Positions 1 through 12,347 of a stretch of DNA of 64,000 bases are shown here, piece by piece. The stretch comes from Arachis hypogaea (taxonomy: Eukaryota > Streptophyta > Magnoliopsida > Fabales > Fabaceae): assembly GCF_003086295.3 (NCBI RefSeq), contig NC_092045.1:27756022-27820021 (forward strand). The letters are read 5' to 3'. The position numbers and the translations under genes were made by a program. The notes beneath the pieces are model-generated. The model ran no database searches and was not told where the DNA came from. It saw nothing but the letters and a program-made list of their open reading frames with translations. How positions within the stretch are numbered: the stretch's first letter is position 1; the number at the start of each line of letters is the position of its first letter.

Positions 1-168
1 ATTATTATTATTATTATTTTCGGCTGCCATCTCCTTCTCTTGTTCGAAAATTTCTGAAAGGTTGTTTCTGGATTGTTGTAATTTAGCTTCTCTTAATTTT
101 CTCTTCAGAGTCCTTTCAGGTTCTGGATCAGCTTCAACAAGAGTGCCTTTATCCTTGTTCCTGCTCAT
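1..168 (-). CDS. gag polyprotein N-terminus (partial)
   Basis: An open frame starts at ATG 168-166 and runs off the left edge with 56 codons and no stop. The peptide begins MSRNKDKGTLVEADPEPER and continues with a basic, coiled-coil-like stretch. It ends in a run of asparagines encoded by the AAT-type microsatellite at the window edge. Its position downstream of an LTR, primer site and leader, all on the same strand, fits the start of gag. I recall similar openings in Ty3/gypsy gag genes of peanut, but that is memory rather than a search. No capsid or zinc-knuckle domain is inside the window, so the assignment rests on position and N-terminal character. Confidence 0.6.
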   Translation of the reverse strand, partial: MSRNKDKGTLVEADPEPERTLKRKLREAKLQQSRNNLSEIFEQEKEMAAENNNNNN

Positions 169-1672
169 AAGAAAGAGAAGAAAACAAGAAAAGAAAGAGG
201 AATCCTCTATGTCACAGTATAGAGATTCCCTTATGTTAGTAGAAGAAGAAAGAGGTAGAAGAATGAAGAAGGAGATTCGGATTTTTGGATGAGGAGAGGT
301 GAAGAGAAGTGTTAGTAATTAAATAATTAAAATAGAAGAAGAAAAGAGAAGAAAATTTTCGAAAATAATTTTGAAAAAGAGTTAGTGATTTTCGAAAATT
401 AGAGATAAATGTGATTTGAAATTAAAATTTGAAACAAAAAGAATTTTTGAAAAAGAGAGGGAGAATTTTCGAAAATTAGAGAGGGAAAAGTAATTAGGTG
501 GTTTTGAAAAAGATAAGAAACAAACAAAAAGTTAGTTAGTTGATTGAAAAAGATTTGAAATCAAAATTTGAAAAAGATAAGAAGATAAGAAAAAGATAAG
601 ATATTTTGAAATCAAATTTTTGAAAAAGATAAAATTTTGAAAAAGATAAGATAAAAGATAAAAAGATATATTTGAAAAAGATATTTTGAAAAAGATTTAA
701 TTTTAAAATTGACTTAACTAACAAGAAACTACAAGATAAGATTCTAGAACTTAAAGATTGAACCTTTCTTAACAAGAAAGTAACAAACTTCAAATTTTTT
801 GAACCAATCACATTAATTGTTAGCTAATTTTCGAAAATTTGATATAAAGATAAGAAAAAGATTTTTGAAAATATTTTGAAAAATAATTTTGAAATTTTCG
901 AAAATTATACAAAAAATGAAAAAGATATGATTTTTGAAAAAGATTTTGAAGAGATAAAATTTTTAAAATTGAAATTTTGACTTGACTTGTAAGAAACAAC
1001 TAATTTTAAAAAATTTTTGACCAAGTCAACCCAAAATTTCGAAATTTTGGAGGAAAATAAGGAAAAGATATTTTTGATTTTTGAATTTTTAAAGAAAAAC
1101 ACAAAAATGACCCAAAACATGAAAATTTTGGATCAAGACACAAGATGCATGCAAGAATGCTATGAATGTCAAGATGAACATCAAGAACACTTTGAAGATC
1201 ATGATGAACATCAAGAACATAATTTTGAAAAATTTTGATGCAAAGAAAACATGCAAGACACCAAACTTAGAAATCTTTAATGCATGAAAAATATGAATGC
1301 AAAAATGCACATGAAAAACAACAAAAGACACAAAACAAGAAATCATCAAGATCAAACAAGAAGACTTGTCAAGAACAACTTGAAGATCATGAAGAACACT
1401 ATGAATGCATGGGATTTTCGAAAAAAATGCAAGAAAAATTTTAAAAGCATGCAATTGACACCAAACTTAAAAATTAACACAAGACTCAAACAAGAAACAC
1501 AAAATATTTTTGATTTTTATGATTTTCTAATTTTTTTGTATTTTTATTAAATTTTTTCGAAAAACATAGTTTGGAAAAACGAAAAATAAAAAAAATTTTT
1601 GAAAAAAATTTTTGAAAAGAAAATTACCTAATCTGAGCAACAAGATGAACCGTCAGTTGTCCATACTCGAAC
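169..1672 (-). other. Untranslated leader between primer site and gag, AT-rich
   Basis: This 1.5-kb stretch has no convincing coding sequence. It is dominated by A/T runs and repeats the palindrome TTTTCGAAAA at least seven times (near 354, 389, 466, 826, 895, 1413 and 1554). Around 1168-1222 there is a short tandem repeat of ATGAACATCAAGAAC. The minus-strand frame at 1089-1454 is hydrophobic and compositionally biased, and I do not treat it as a gene. A long leader before gag is common in plant Ty3/gypsy elements. Confidence 0.6.
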
Positions 1673-1692
1673 AATCCCCGGCAACGGCGCCA
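1673..1692 (-). promoter_or_regulatory. Primer binding site complementary to tRNA-Asp
   Basis: The plus strand reads AATCCCCGGCAACGGCGCCA. Its last 19 bases equal the 3' end of plant tRNA-Asp including CCA, so the minus-strand element RNA would pair with that tRNA. It lies six bases inside the LTR end. It has kept its CpG sites, unlike the decayed site at 22564. Confidence 0.9.
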
Positions 1693-1698
1693 AAAACT

Positions 1699-2628
1699 TG
1701 GTGGACGAAATTGTGATTCCTATTTTCTTGTAATTGGATTTTAGAAATTGGCACTATTGGACACAACTCCGTTCAACTAACCAGCAAGTGTACTGGGTCG
1801 TCCAAGTAATAAACCTTACGTGAGTAAGGGTCGAATCCACAGAGATTGTTGGTATGAAGCAAGCTATGGTCACCTTGCAAATCTCAGTCAGGCAGATTAA
1901 AATAGTTTATGGGTTTTTCGAATATAGAAATAAAGGGTAGAAATAAAAGGGATAGAATACTTATGCAGATTCATTGGTAGGAATTTCAGATAAGCGGATG
2001 GAGATGCTGTAGAGCCCAGGCACGCCTGCTCTCCTACTGCTTCTGCTCAATCCTTCTTACTCCTTTCCATGGCAAGCTTTGTATAGGGGTTCACTTGGTG
2101 TATGCTTGGGCTGAGCTTGATCATTCCACGAGCTAAGGCATATCTTGGCGTTGAACTCTGAGTTATGACGTGTTTTGGGCGTTCAACTCCGGATCATGAC
2201 GTTTTTCTGGCGTTTAACTCCAGACAGCAGCGTGTACTTGGCGTTTAACGCCAAGTTACGTCGTCATTCTTCGAATAAAGTATGGACTATTATATATTGC
2301 TGGAAAGCCCTGGATGTCTACTTTCCAACGCCGTTGAGAGCGCGCCAATTGGAGTTCTGTAGCTCCAGAAAATCCATTTCGAGTGCAGGGAGGTCAGATT
2401 CCAACAGCATCAGCAGTCCTTTTGTCAGCCTTCTTCAGAGTTTTGCTCAAATCCCTCAATTTCAGTCAGAATTTACCTGAAATCACAGAAAAACACACAA
2501 ACTCATAGTAAAGTCCAGAAATGTGAATTTAACATAAAAACTAATGAAAACATCCCTAAAAGTAGCTTAAACTTACTAAAAACTATATAAAAACAATGCC
2601 AAAAAGCGTATAAATTATCCGCTCATCA
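1699..2628 (-). repeat. 5' LTR (930 bp) of the left retrotransposon
   Basis: The plus strand begins TGGTGGACG and ends GCTCATCA. The inner border is set by the adjacent tRNA-Asp primer site and the outer border by the resumption of MULE transposase coding at 2629. The block near 1787-1850 (CTGGGTCGTCCAAGTAATA...) recurs in the LTR at 62055-63217, so the two elements are related. The centre holds several copies of a GGCGTT(T/C)AAC motif, including the palindrome TTGGCGTTTAACGCCAA at 2239-2255. Confidence 0.88.
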
Positions 2629-5600
2629 GCTGGCAAATTTATTTTGGGCAGATGGCATTTGTAGGTCCGATTATCAGTGCTTTGGAAATGTGCTTGCATT
2701 CGATACAACCTACCGGAAGAATAAGTACAGAAGGCCCTTGGTAATCTTCTCAGGTTGTAACCATCACCGCCAAACATGTATATTTGGTTTTGCCTTGGTA
2801 GAGGACGAACAGACTGCAACATATACGTGGTTGTTGCAAAACTTTCTAGAAGTCATGCTGAACAAGTCTCCTAGTGTTGTGGTCACAGACGGTGACGAAG
2901 CAATGAAGGCAGCAATTCGAGAAATCTTCCCAGATGCAACTCACCGATTATGTGGTTGGCACATTCAGAAGAATGTAACGGCAAACATAAAAAACAAAAA
3001 TTTTTCCAACGACTTCAGAAGATGTTTGTATGCTCCATGGCATCCGGAAGAATTTGAAGAATATTGGGAGAATATGATAAAAAAAAATATGGGTTGGAGG
3101 AAAATGAATGGGTTCTGAGTGAATATGAGAAGAGGAAAAGTTGGGCAAGCGCTTACTTGAGGGATAAATTCTGTGCTGGATTTAGAACAACATCAAGGTG
3201 TGAGGCGATAAACAACTTCATTAAGAGGTTTATTGGCATTCGCCAAAGTCTTCTAGAGTTGGTCAAAAATCTTGAACATGCTCTTAGGGACTATAGAAAC
3301 AATGAATTAGTTTCTCAATTTAAGACGCTGTATGGGGAGCCCGTTCTAACTACTGGGCTAGAAGCGTTGGAGCTTTCTGCTGCCAATTTTTACACTAGGG
3401 AGATTCTTGGAGAAGTAAAAAAGGAGATTCAAGGAGTAGTCGCATTAGATGTAATAAATGAGGAAAACATATCAACCACTGTTGTGAAAAAAATTAAGGA
3501 GTGTGACAGGAGACAACATATTTATAACGTACTTTACGATCGCAATACTGAGCATATGGAGTGTGAATGTAGTCGGTGGAGTAGTGAAGGCATTCCTTGC
3601 AGGCACATGTTTTGTGCAATGAAAAGGGTAGGTTTACCGAAGTTGCCAGATAGTCTTCTTTTGAGAAGATGGTCGAAGGATGCCAAGAAGTATCTGGATG
3701 AAAGTTCTGCTGGAGGCACTACGCAAGACAGAGAAAGAGAATTTTTAATGCGCTATGGCGCATTGTCAGTGGTAGCTACGTGGATGGTATTCTTAGGAGC
3801 TCAAGATGGTCCTTCTTTCCATGACACTATGAATGAAGTCTGTCGTTGGACCAAACACTAGAACAAAAATCTGACTTGAAAAGACAAACAACAGATTCTA
3901 CCATGCCAAACTTTGTTGGTGACCCTTCGGTGGTCAAGACAAAAGGAGCACCCAAGGGGAAAAAGGAGAGGGGTAAACGGAGGTGCACTAAATGCAACAG
4001 TGCTGGTCATGTAAAGAATAAATGTCCTGTGAGGAATGATGGTGACGATTTGGGGGATAAGACTGGTAATGGCGCGCAAGCTAGCTTTGGTACCAAGGAG
4101 GTCAGTGAGATACAATATTGCATTAGTTATTATTTGATTTAAAATAAACTGGTGACCTCTATGTTGTAGTTATACTTGATAGAATTTTTGACTCCATGTA
4201 TTAATTTTTCATAGGAGCTTCCCAAGGACTCTATGGCTTCTCAAGAGACATTAGCAGTGCCAAATACAGAAGTAAATGTACCTATGCAGCAAGAGTCTGG
4301 GCTAGGTGATTCAGGATTGATTAATGGCCATGAGAATCCCATCCCACTGTATGGAAGTCATCAGTGGCTATTACAGGTATAAATTTAAAGAGATGAATAA
4401 TTGCATTGAGAGAAACTTAGTGTTTTGGTAAGTCTTAAACTATTTGAAATCACATTATAATTCGCTGAAGTCATTTTTATTTCTCTCAAATTTATTTGTG
4501 ATGTGGAGAACAGGTTGTACAATAAGGACATTATTCGAAGTTCAATGGAATGCAGTAGCATGTATTTGTATATACTCATGAGAGTATGGTTTAAGATGTT
4601 AGTTAAATTCTTGGATTTCAATAAGACTTTGCTTTGAGGTTGATAAATTTTTAATATTTAAATTTTTAGATATTTATCATAACTTGTCATTGTTACACTC
4701 GGCTGAAATATGCAGAAAGTTTCAATAGTTTTTGATTTATATAAGTAAAATCTTATTGATTCTTATTCATGCTAAAATTCAAAAGGGTCTCTTGTACAGT
4801 TGCAAAATCTACGACTAGAATAGTCTATGCTATACCACTGCAGGTAACACTAGTAGTGAAATCAAATTCTGAACCACAAATTGAACCTCTTATGCCAGCT
4901 AATAAATTGCAACATTAAATATCAGAAGTTTTTGTTGGATGTGAAAATGTGAATGGATTATAGCAAATAATTGATTTTGTGCTGTTGCCCTTTTATTAAT
5001 TCCTGAAATTTTTGTTGAAATTTTCTTGCTGCTGCTAAAATAGAAATCAATTCATTATTGAAATTTTTGTTTAGCTTTATTGATTTCAGGTTTAGTGTGA
5101 TTAGGGATTACTAGTTATTGTTTTGTAACGGATTGTTGCTGAATGCAAAAAATGGAAATCAAATCAAGTGTTGTATGTTGTTGAAAGATAATTTTTGGTG
5201 AAGAAACTAAAATGGAAATCAAATCAAATGGCTTAATTATTAGGTAATTGTCCTGAATATTAGTTTCACCAAAAATCTCAAAGAAACTAAAATGCTTCTG
5301 TTGTTCTTGTTGAATTAAATCGATGAAAGATAAAATGAGAAAGTTTAATTTACAGGCGAACTTCTGTTAGGTAAACCACCTGTAAAACCTTCACTCTTTG
5401 AAACTTCCCACTGCTGTTCTGTCTACATCAGCTAAGGCCAAAGCAAGGGCTACGAAAGCTGAAGAACAGAAGGCCAATGCTGAAAGTTCATCCGAGTCTG
5501 CATCAGTTGCTTCGGGAAATGGGAAAGGGAAGTCTTCAATTGAAAAGGATGGAGACGCCAGGCAGGTGTCTTTATTATAAATGAAGGCTTCTTTAGAACT

Positions 5601-6062
5601 CTCTGAATTAAAAGCTGAAAACAATGTTTTTCATTTTCGTAGTTTTTTAAACTGAGAATCCTGACATTGGAACACCGAATGACTACATGGTTTAATTTTA
5701 GTATTGGAAACATGAAATGTAAACAGAAAACATGTTTTGGAATTAAACTGACTCCAGTGTTTTTACATCTCTTGTAAAATTAGCCCTATATAATAACATC
5801 TTGTTGACTACACTGTATTATTGTCTCAGATACATGCACCCTTACATGTATGCAGGACAGCAGATACGTGCCAGTTAAGTTGGCACCTTCAGGATTTGTG
5901 CTTCTTAAAGACTTGCGCCCCAGTGAGCCTGAAGTGCTCTCTCTCACAGACACACCCTCATCTACCACGTCAGCCGCTGGTGGTTCAGCAGCATGGTTGC
6001 AGAGTACTGCATCAGCAATGGCTATTGACAAGGAACCTCAACCATTTGAGTACTCCTCCTAG
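2629..6062 (+). pseudogene. MULE transposase, FAR1/FHY3-like, 5'-truncated and frameshifted
   Basis: Coding resumes at 2630 immediately after the LTR (LANLFWADG...). The MULE catalytic core follows: an aspartate in LAFDTTYRKNKY, another in VVTDGDEAMKAA, and CGWHIQKN. A SWIM zinc finger follows (CECSRWSSEGIPCRHMF, about 3565-3612), then a CCHC knuckle (CTKCNSAGHVKNKCP, about 3984-4028). Splice-bordered exons then appear at about 4216-4377, 5357-5561 and 5854-6062, ending in a stop. Two frameshifts break it: a 9-A run at 3079-3087 moves the frame, and about one base is missing near 3843-3848 before the zinc-knuckle part. The exon near 5357 also opens with stops. The N-terminal WRKY-GCM1/FAR1 zinc domain is absent, separated by the LTR insertion. 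It would have bound and cut transposon ends in the nucleus. Host FAR1/FRS genes are an alternative, but the decay and surroundings favour a transposon copy. Confidence 0.85.
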
Positions 6063-7197
6063 GTCCGGCACTGATTAGCAAAGCTCAAATTTGCGGTGGT
6101 TAGATAATTGGTTATTCGGAGGAAAAGCAACTACACAAATGGTTTAAGTGACTACACTGTGAACTCGTTCTTACTATATGCAGTTTGATTGTTGGTTGTA
6201 ATAGCATCTGAATTGGTTTTGTAGTAAAATATGAACAAAACTAAGAAAATTGAGACTTTGAGAGTGATTCCTCTTATATGCATACTCTGTTAATTGTTAA
6301 ATGCAGCTTCCAGAGCCGTTTAGTGTTATTTTCACATGGTTTGCCGCTGATCCCCTCCTTGTGTGGTTGGCTCAGTCACTTACAGGTGCTATTATAAAGG
6401 ATTCTGTGATTCTAGAGGTAAAAAAATTTCTGTAAAACTGTTTATATTTTGATGTTATACGGACAGATGGGTAGTACGCGAAGATATATATAAGACACAC
6501 AAATGGATAGTGACAAATTTTATCAGGTCAGAAAACAGTGGTGATAAATCACTATTATAGTTACAGCACCACACCATGTATATTCAGCACCACGCCTTTA
6601 CTTAATTATATATATATATATATTTTCAGTACTAACCGGCATGTTTGTGTTGGTGTAGTGGCGAGCCATGACTCTGCCTGATAGATACATTGAGCATTGA
6701 TCTCAGTAGGATCAAACTCAAGCAGCGGGGTTGAGTTCAAACCATATCGCAGCTACTGCTTTGACGTTAACCAATGTTTTTTTTGTGTGTATTTTATTAT
6801 TTTTTATCTAAAATATCACCTTATATTAGCCAAGTTATACCACATTACTTTGATATATATTATTCTACTTTTATCAGTGAATTCGCCAATAATGAGATGT
6901 ATACACCTTTGGTTGCTCTGTGTTCAGGTAAATGTCACTAACATACCAAAGTGAACTATTCCATGAATCATAAATTATACACTATAAATATCATCTCACG
7001 CACCAAATTTTTCAAGATAATAACAAGAATAAAAAAAATCCTAAGTGCAAGATATAAATCATTATAAATAATAAAAAATCCATATATTTAAAAAGTCAAA
7101 GAAATAAGTGCAAGATATAAAGTTAGCTTGTATTTTAAAGAAAAATAAAATAGCCTAATTCAATCCATAATTTCTAATAAAAAAAGTTTTTAACGTC
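6063..7197. other. Spacer between the convergent transposase and protease genes
   Basis: There is one exon-like block at about 6306-6418, open in one frame with an AG before it and GGTA after it. It could be a further 3' exon of the transposase gene or captured sequence. A TA dinucleotide run sits at about 6604-6621. The rest is AT-rich, and I see no other gene. Confidence 0.4.
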
Positions 7198-10055
7198 TTA
7201 AGTTTGCATGACAGACTGCTGTATCTTTTTAGTCCAGTCAGTGACAGCAAGCTTCTCTATGATATCATGCTTTGAGTTATTTTTGTTATTCACCAAATCC
7301 ACAGCTAGACGCATCCTTGTGTAATAAAAAATAACCTAACAGACAATATCAATGATATTACAAAATGGAACAAACATAACTTCATTAATAATGTTATTTT
7401 TCTTACCCATGTCTTATTACCGAGGCTCCAATAGCGAGTGAGTTGCATCCATTGAGCGACCCACAATTCAATGCACATATTAACAAAAGAAAAATAACAA
7501 AATAACAAACCGCCAGAAAATTGAATTTTTACTTTGATAAATGGTAAATTTAAACATACGATTCGACAGATTGTTGCGGGACAGCTGGTTCTCTGACTTT
7601 ATACTTTGAAAATTGAATGTTTCTAAAGGAAGGTGTTTCACCAAAATTCTTTTCGGATAAAAATTCCTCTAGGTAATTTAACAAAGTGTTAATGGCACTC
7701 ATACGCTCTATCACCAATGTGCCCTTTTTGAAAGAGTTCAGATATCTCACGACCTCGTTAAGTAAATCAACCACTATGAAAAACCAATGGCTATTGAGGT
7801 GAACTGGCACAAAAATCTACAACAACATCTGAAAATAACCTTAACTAAAAACAGTCATAAAATATTATTATATGAATTAATTGAAAGTTCAACAAAATTA
7901 ATGAACCTGATGTAAAGTGGCAAGGTCTCCCATGAAGTTATCCTTGATGTATTTCATTGTGCGAACACAGTTCTGTTTCGGGCTTAACACAATTTGCTGC
8001 CATGAATATTAAACTAAGTTAGGAATCTTATTATGTTAATTTCTAGTCTACCTGAGAAGATATATTAAATTTGAAGACTAAATTTCGATACGCCAAGGGA
8101 CTTACAGAAAATATCAGTGGCAGAAATCATTGGTTAGCATATTTGTATCCTTTTGGCCCAAAATATCCTTTGGTGAGCATCGAACAAACTAAGGTAAGGA
8201 CCTATGGAGTACAAAAAATCAGAGTTATTCTACACCAATCCAAATTTAATGTTTTTACAAGGATAATAAATAAATAAATATTACAAAACTAATTCTTACA
8301 TCACCAATTATTGGCTTGCCGGGCATTATAGTCAGAAGAGTCTTGCGTGTGCCACTACAATGATCATTTGGAACAAGCACTTCCCTAAATTCATAAAATT
8401 AGAATATTATACTATAGTGGTATAGTAGATTATAAAAAAATTATATGACAAATTAAATATTAATTAAAAAATAAGTTAATTTTACTTACTCTGGATCCAT
8501 ATTGTTTCCAAATATGTAGGCAGCAATGGCCAATTCTTTATTAAAAAATTTCATCTCTTTAGTTGGCCGAAATAAAAGGTCCAAACACTAAAAAAAATAG
8601 CAACAAAAAAAAAGTTTAGTACTCATTTATTTTGATCAACAAAAAGTAAAAAAAATACAATAATAAAAATATAAATAATTTATAAGTTCAATCTTTTTTT
8701 ATTACCAACTATGATTACTAACCGTCTTTACATGTCATTTGTTTAATCTTTCTTATGTTTTAAAAAGTTTGACTATGTCTATATACTCAAAGTGTACACA
8801 CAAAATCGGCCAAATATTTTTTTTGCGTATTAAAAATAAAAAATTTTTCATAGACTAACGGTTTTCAAATAGTTAAGTACTCACACGTGGCATGTCATCC
8901 CCGTCCATATTTGGATCGTGGTTGTCGTAGTAAATCCATGAAAACCCCGGAGAATGCTTTTCCGCAAATTGTAATTCTTTCTGCAACTCCAAAAAATATG
9001 GTAATTATTTTAGACGTCGTTAATAATATCATCTCAAATGACACGACATTAATAAAATCATTATAAATATCAGCAAATAAAATTTAGCTCCCTAATATTA
9101 ATGAGGGTTCTAATCAACCTTCTAATGTCACTAACAGGCACAATTTGATGACCAAAGAAAAAATCGGTACTCACGAGCCTAAAATACTCAACAATGAAGA
9201 TAGACATCATGTCTAATGAAAAGGAGATAAGTTGAGGAAGAGATTGTATTTAATGACTTAACATTAATATAGCAATATGTGAGAATACTAAAAAGTTCTT
9301 CACCCCTAAATGGTATTTAATGGTTGTTATTTAAAAATAAAAAGATAAAATCTTAACTGCGTTGACCGGTAATCCACGCTTTTTTCCCTTGCACCTCCAA
9401 GTACTCTTCTTTGTGACTGGTTCGTCACCCAATTACATTGAGGGATTGGCATCAAGTATTTCTTTCAAAGGGTCTGACAGTAGAGTAACAGGAGTATTTG
9501 AAAGCTTTCTGCGTTTCAAAGTGTCCGACGGCGATTTAACAATTGGAGTATTAATTGAAAGCTTTGCACCGTCACTCCCACTTTTTGGTGAAGAACCAAC
9601 CGTTTTCACAATTTCTGGGAGAACTGCTGTTATCCCTTGCACAACAGCTTCGCGAATCATCGTCGACAGTGCCTCAGCAACACCCTTTCCAAGCTACAAG
9701 ATGCCATACAATAAGACGCGTTACTTGTATACAAAGGTTATAACGCAGCAACTATAAACATCACAAAAGATAATTAAAGACATGTTAAATAGAGTATGCT
9801 AAGAAAGTAATGCATATTCGGGTATTGTAGTCCAAAAAATGGATTACCTTCTCATCCAAGGCAGAAAAATCCATGTCTAATTCTTCCTTAGAAGTTACAG
9901 AGGCATCCAGTGAGAACTGCTCAAGCCAAATAAATTTCAGTATTTTTATTAGACTAAAAAAACTACTAAACATAATTTACAAGAGACTAATAATCCTATC
10001 ATTTAACAAAAACAAGCGTGATTACCTTACTCATATTCTCTACTGCTCTGATCTG
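7198..10055 (-). pseudogene. Ulp1-like SUMO-protease family (C48 peptidase) gene, C-terminal half, broken
   Basis: Exon-like blocks on the minus strand, separated by AT-rich introns, lie at about 10055-10025, 9918-9850, 9697-9361, 8985-8885, 8590-8492, 8395-8300, 7990-7905, 7775-7565, 7475-7410 and 7365-7198. The order is a Ser/Lys-rich linker, then HSPGFSWIYYDNHDPN, LLFRPTKEMKFFNKELAIA, VPVHLNSHWFFIVVDL (the catalytic His region of clan CE) and VREPAVPQQ. WVAQWMQL and TRMRLAVDLV end the protein. Ulp1 enzymes cleave SUMO from proteins using a His-Asp-Cys triad. Lesions: a TAA at 9433-9435 in an otherwise open exon, loss of frame at the Cys motif near 7460 (NCG lies in a different frame from WVAQWM), and no clear AG acceptor before that exon. 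The N-terminal half of the family is missing here. Confidence 0.75.
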
Positions 10056-10659
10056 CAGTGATTGAAAAAAAAGTGTTAGATTTAAAACTTCATAATAAAC
10101 ACTGTTATTTATAGAGATAACTAACAAAGATAACGAAAATTTTTTTTTTAAATAAGAATATCCTAATAAATGCAAAAAGATATCTAATTTTTAAATTAAA
10201 TCCAATTTTTTGTCAAGATATTGTAACAAATAACTAAGATATTTAATTTTTTTATTTGATATTCAAATTTAAATTTAAATTCAAACTAGTATTTTTTCAA
10301 ATTATTTATTCTTATAAGTAAAAAACGTATGAAAATTTACTCCTTTTTATTTTTTTAGTAAATGATTAAAAAATAAAAAGTTTGTCTTAGCATTATTCTT
10401 AGAGTATATGATTATATTATTAGAAAAAAATAAATATTCTCATTTATTACTATTATACCTTTTTTAAATTATACGATAATTTGATAAATTATTTGTTTTT
10501 AAATTATAAATTCAAATAATTGTATTATTAATGAATATTTTTTTCTATTAATATAAATATTATGCAATTATTTTATGATAGTTAGTTAAAAATTTTTTAC
10601 CGAAAACATCTCTATAGAAAAGTTAGCAACTTTGCAAATTTTTGCATAATAAAATCATT

Positions 10660-10785
10660 GGAGCTTACGATGATACATATACACTAGATAACACTCATAT
10701 TTTTTGTTATTTTGAAGAATGTTGTTTTTTTGTTTTCAATTTATTCTTTCATTTTTTTGTTAGATTTAATCATATTTATGGGCAT
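10660..10785 (+). repeat. Direct repeat, copy 1 (about 120 bp)
   Basis: The block from ATACATATACACTAGATAAC through TTTTGTTAGATTTAATCATA recurs at 12348-12460 in the same orientation with scattered substitutions and short indels. The pair is 1.7 kb apart. It may be two copies of one small dispersed element or the ends of a larger inserted unit. The copies carry no coding sequence. Confidence 0.7.
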
Positions 10786-12347
10786 TTTTTTATTCTTTTA
10801 TTTTTATTATATTTAATATTAAATTTTTAATACAAATTGTTATATACCTTGTTATATTTAATTTTTATATCAAATAGTTATCTCATTATTTTTTAATTTA
10901 TTCTTTTATTACTTTGACTTTATTTTCTTTTAGTACCATATTAAGTTCACATTAATAAATGAGTTCAAATTACAGTTCAGAATCCATCCCAACGATCATA
11001 ACCTTAAGTTATTAAACTGTTAACGAACCAAATTACAAAAACGATTTGTCTTGACTCAGTTACAAATCTATAAACGAATCAAATTCAAGTTGTCACTATT
11101 ATATAATACTGTATTAAAATTGCATTAAATCATTAGTATTTTATTTTAGATTTGTTCCTGATAAAAAATATTATCTAAATTTATTTAACACTATAATATT
11201 GTATCATAAGTAGGCTAACTAATAACATTAAGTAAAAAAAATAATGAATTAAAAATATTATTTTTCTTCTGCTACTTGGAATTATAGTTGGTGTAGCAAA
11301 TTTTTTTTGTAAGTATTAATATAGTATTAATATATTTTTTTTTCTTCCAAAAACCTTTTTACCTAAATGAAAGTATCTTTACAATATACTATTAATATTT
11401 TGTAAAATAATATATTATTATAACTATTTATAATATCTTGGATTTCTTATCTTTATCTTTTTATAACTAGTAATATTTTTGTGTAAGTACACAAACATAT
11501 TCTTAGTTTTTTATTTATTTATTTTTTCTATAAACATATTACAATTGTTAGTATTCTATCGTAGTTAAGAAAATGGTTTGAATTTGAGTGATTTTTGTAC
11601 ATTCAGTCTGATCAGAGTATTTTTATTGTTTGTGGTTGCAAACACAATGTTAATGTATAAATATCTAAGGTCTAGAATTTAATACTATAGATATTATTTG
11701 AATAACTGAATTCTAATATTAGAATTATATTAGTTTAATCTCTAGAAAACTGTTCTAATTTAATAATAGTTGTATTATACATAAATTATACTAGTTATAT
11801 TACAATTATACCTAATTATTTGTTCTTAGCCTAAAGAATCAAAGGAAATAAGACAGATAAATCCTTGACTTTTTAAATTTTTGACAAATACATTCCTAAC
11901 AAAATTTAAATACAAAATTTGTTGGAAAAATTTTAACATTTTAGTATAAAACTATTGTCTATATATTAAATTAGTCATGATTTATCCCAAATATTTTTAT
12001 TATTCCAAAATAAATTTTTTTCCTAAAATAACCTTAATTATATAACTTATGAAAAGGTACAGCTTTTTGTTTCTAAGACTCAATTCCAAAACCTCCTGAT
12101 CAAAATATGAAATAATCATCATAATAATTAACATCTCATTTATTATTATACATTTTTTTGAAAATTGGATTAATAGATACATTAGTGTTTATTTATACAC
12201 CAGTCTTTTATAGCAACTGAAATTTTTTCCTTTGCAAAATGGATTTACTGTGTTTTAACATTATTCATATATTAGGAACATTATTTTTTAATTCACACAA
12301 AAGTATAGAATAACACAAAATAAAAGTAAAACTAAACAAAATTCGAT

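Larger units (their letters stand above)
1..2628 (-). mobile_element. LTR retrotransposon, 5' part (LTR, PBS, leader, gag start), continues beyond the left edge
   Basis: Read on the minus strand, the order is LTR (2628 to 1699), tRNA-Asp primer binding site (1692 to 1673), a 1.5-kb AT-rich leader, then a gag start codon at 168 that stays open to the window edge. The LTR starts TGATGAGCGG and ends CCACCA, so it has canonical TG...CA ends. The element sits inside a MULE transposase reading frame that resumes at 2629. The left target duplication, expected to be GCTGG if it copies 2629-2633, lies outside the window. The tRNA-Asp primer site is typical of plant Ty3/gypsy Athila and Tat/Ogre lineages (family knowledge). 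The lineage cannot be fixed without pol. Confidence 0.85.
2629..10055. mobile_element. Putative ULP-carrying Mutator-like element (Kaonashi type), degenerate
   Basis: The transposase gene (+, ending 6062) and the ULP protease gene (-, ending 7198) converge across a 1.1-kb gap. MULEs that carry a Ulp1-like peptidase gene next to a MURA-type transposase are known in plants as KI-MULEs. I could not identify terminal inverted repeats or a 9-bp target duplication by eye. The left end is displaced by the LTR element and the right end is unknown. The grouping is therefore an inference from gene content and proximity. Confidence 0.45.

Noticed and set aside
1089..1454. 121-residue hydrophobic frame in the retrotransposon leader
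   Set aside because: Phe/Leu/Ile/His bias follows from the AAAAC/ATGAAC-rich composition. No start context or domain, and it lies in the untranslated leader.
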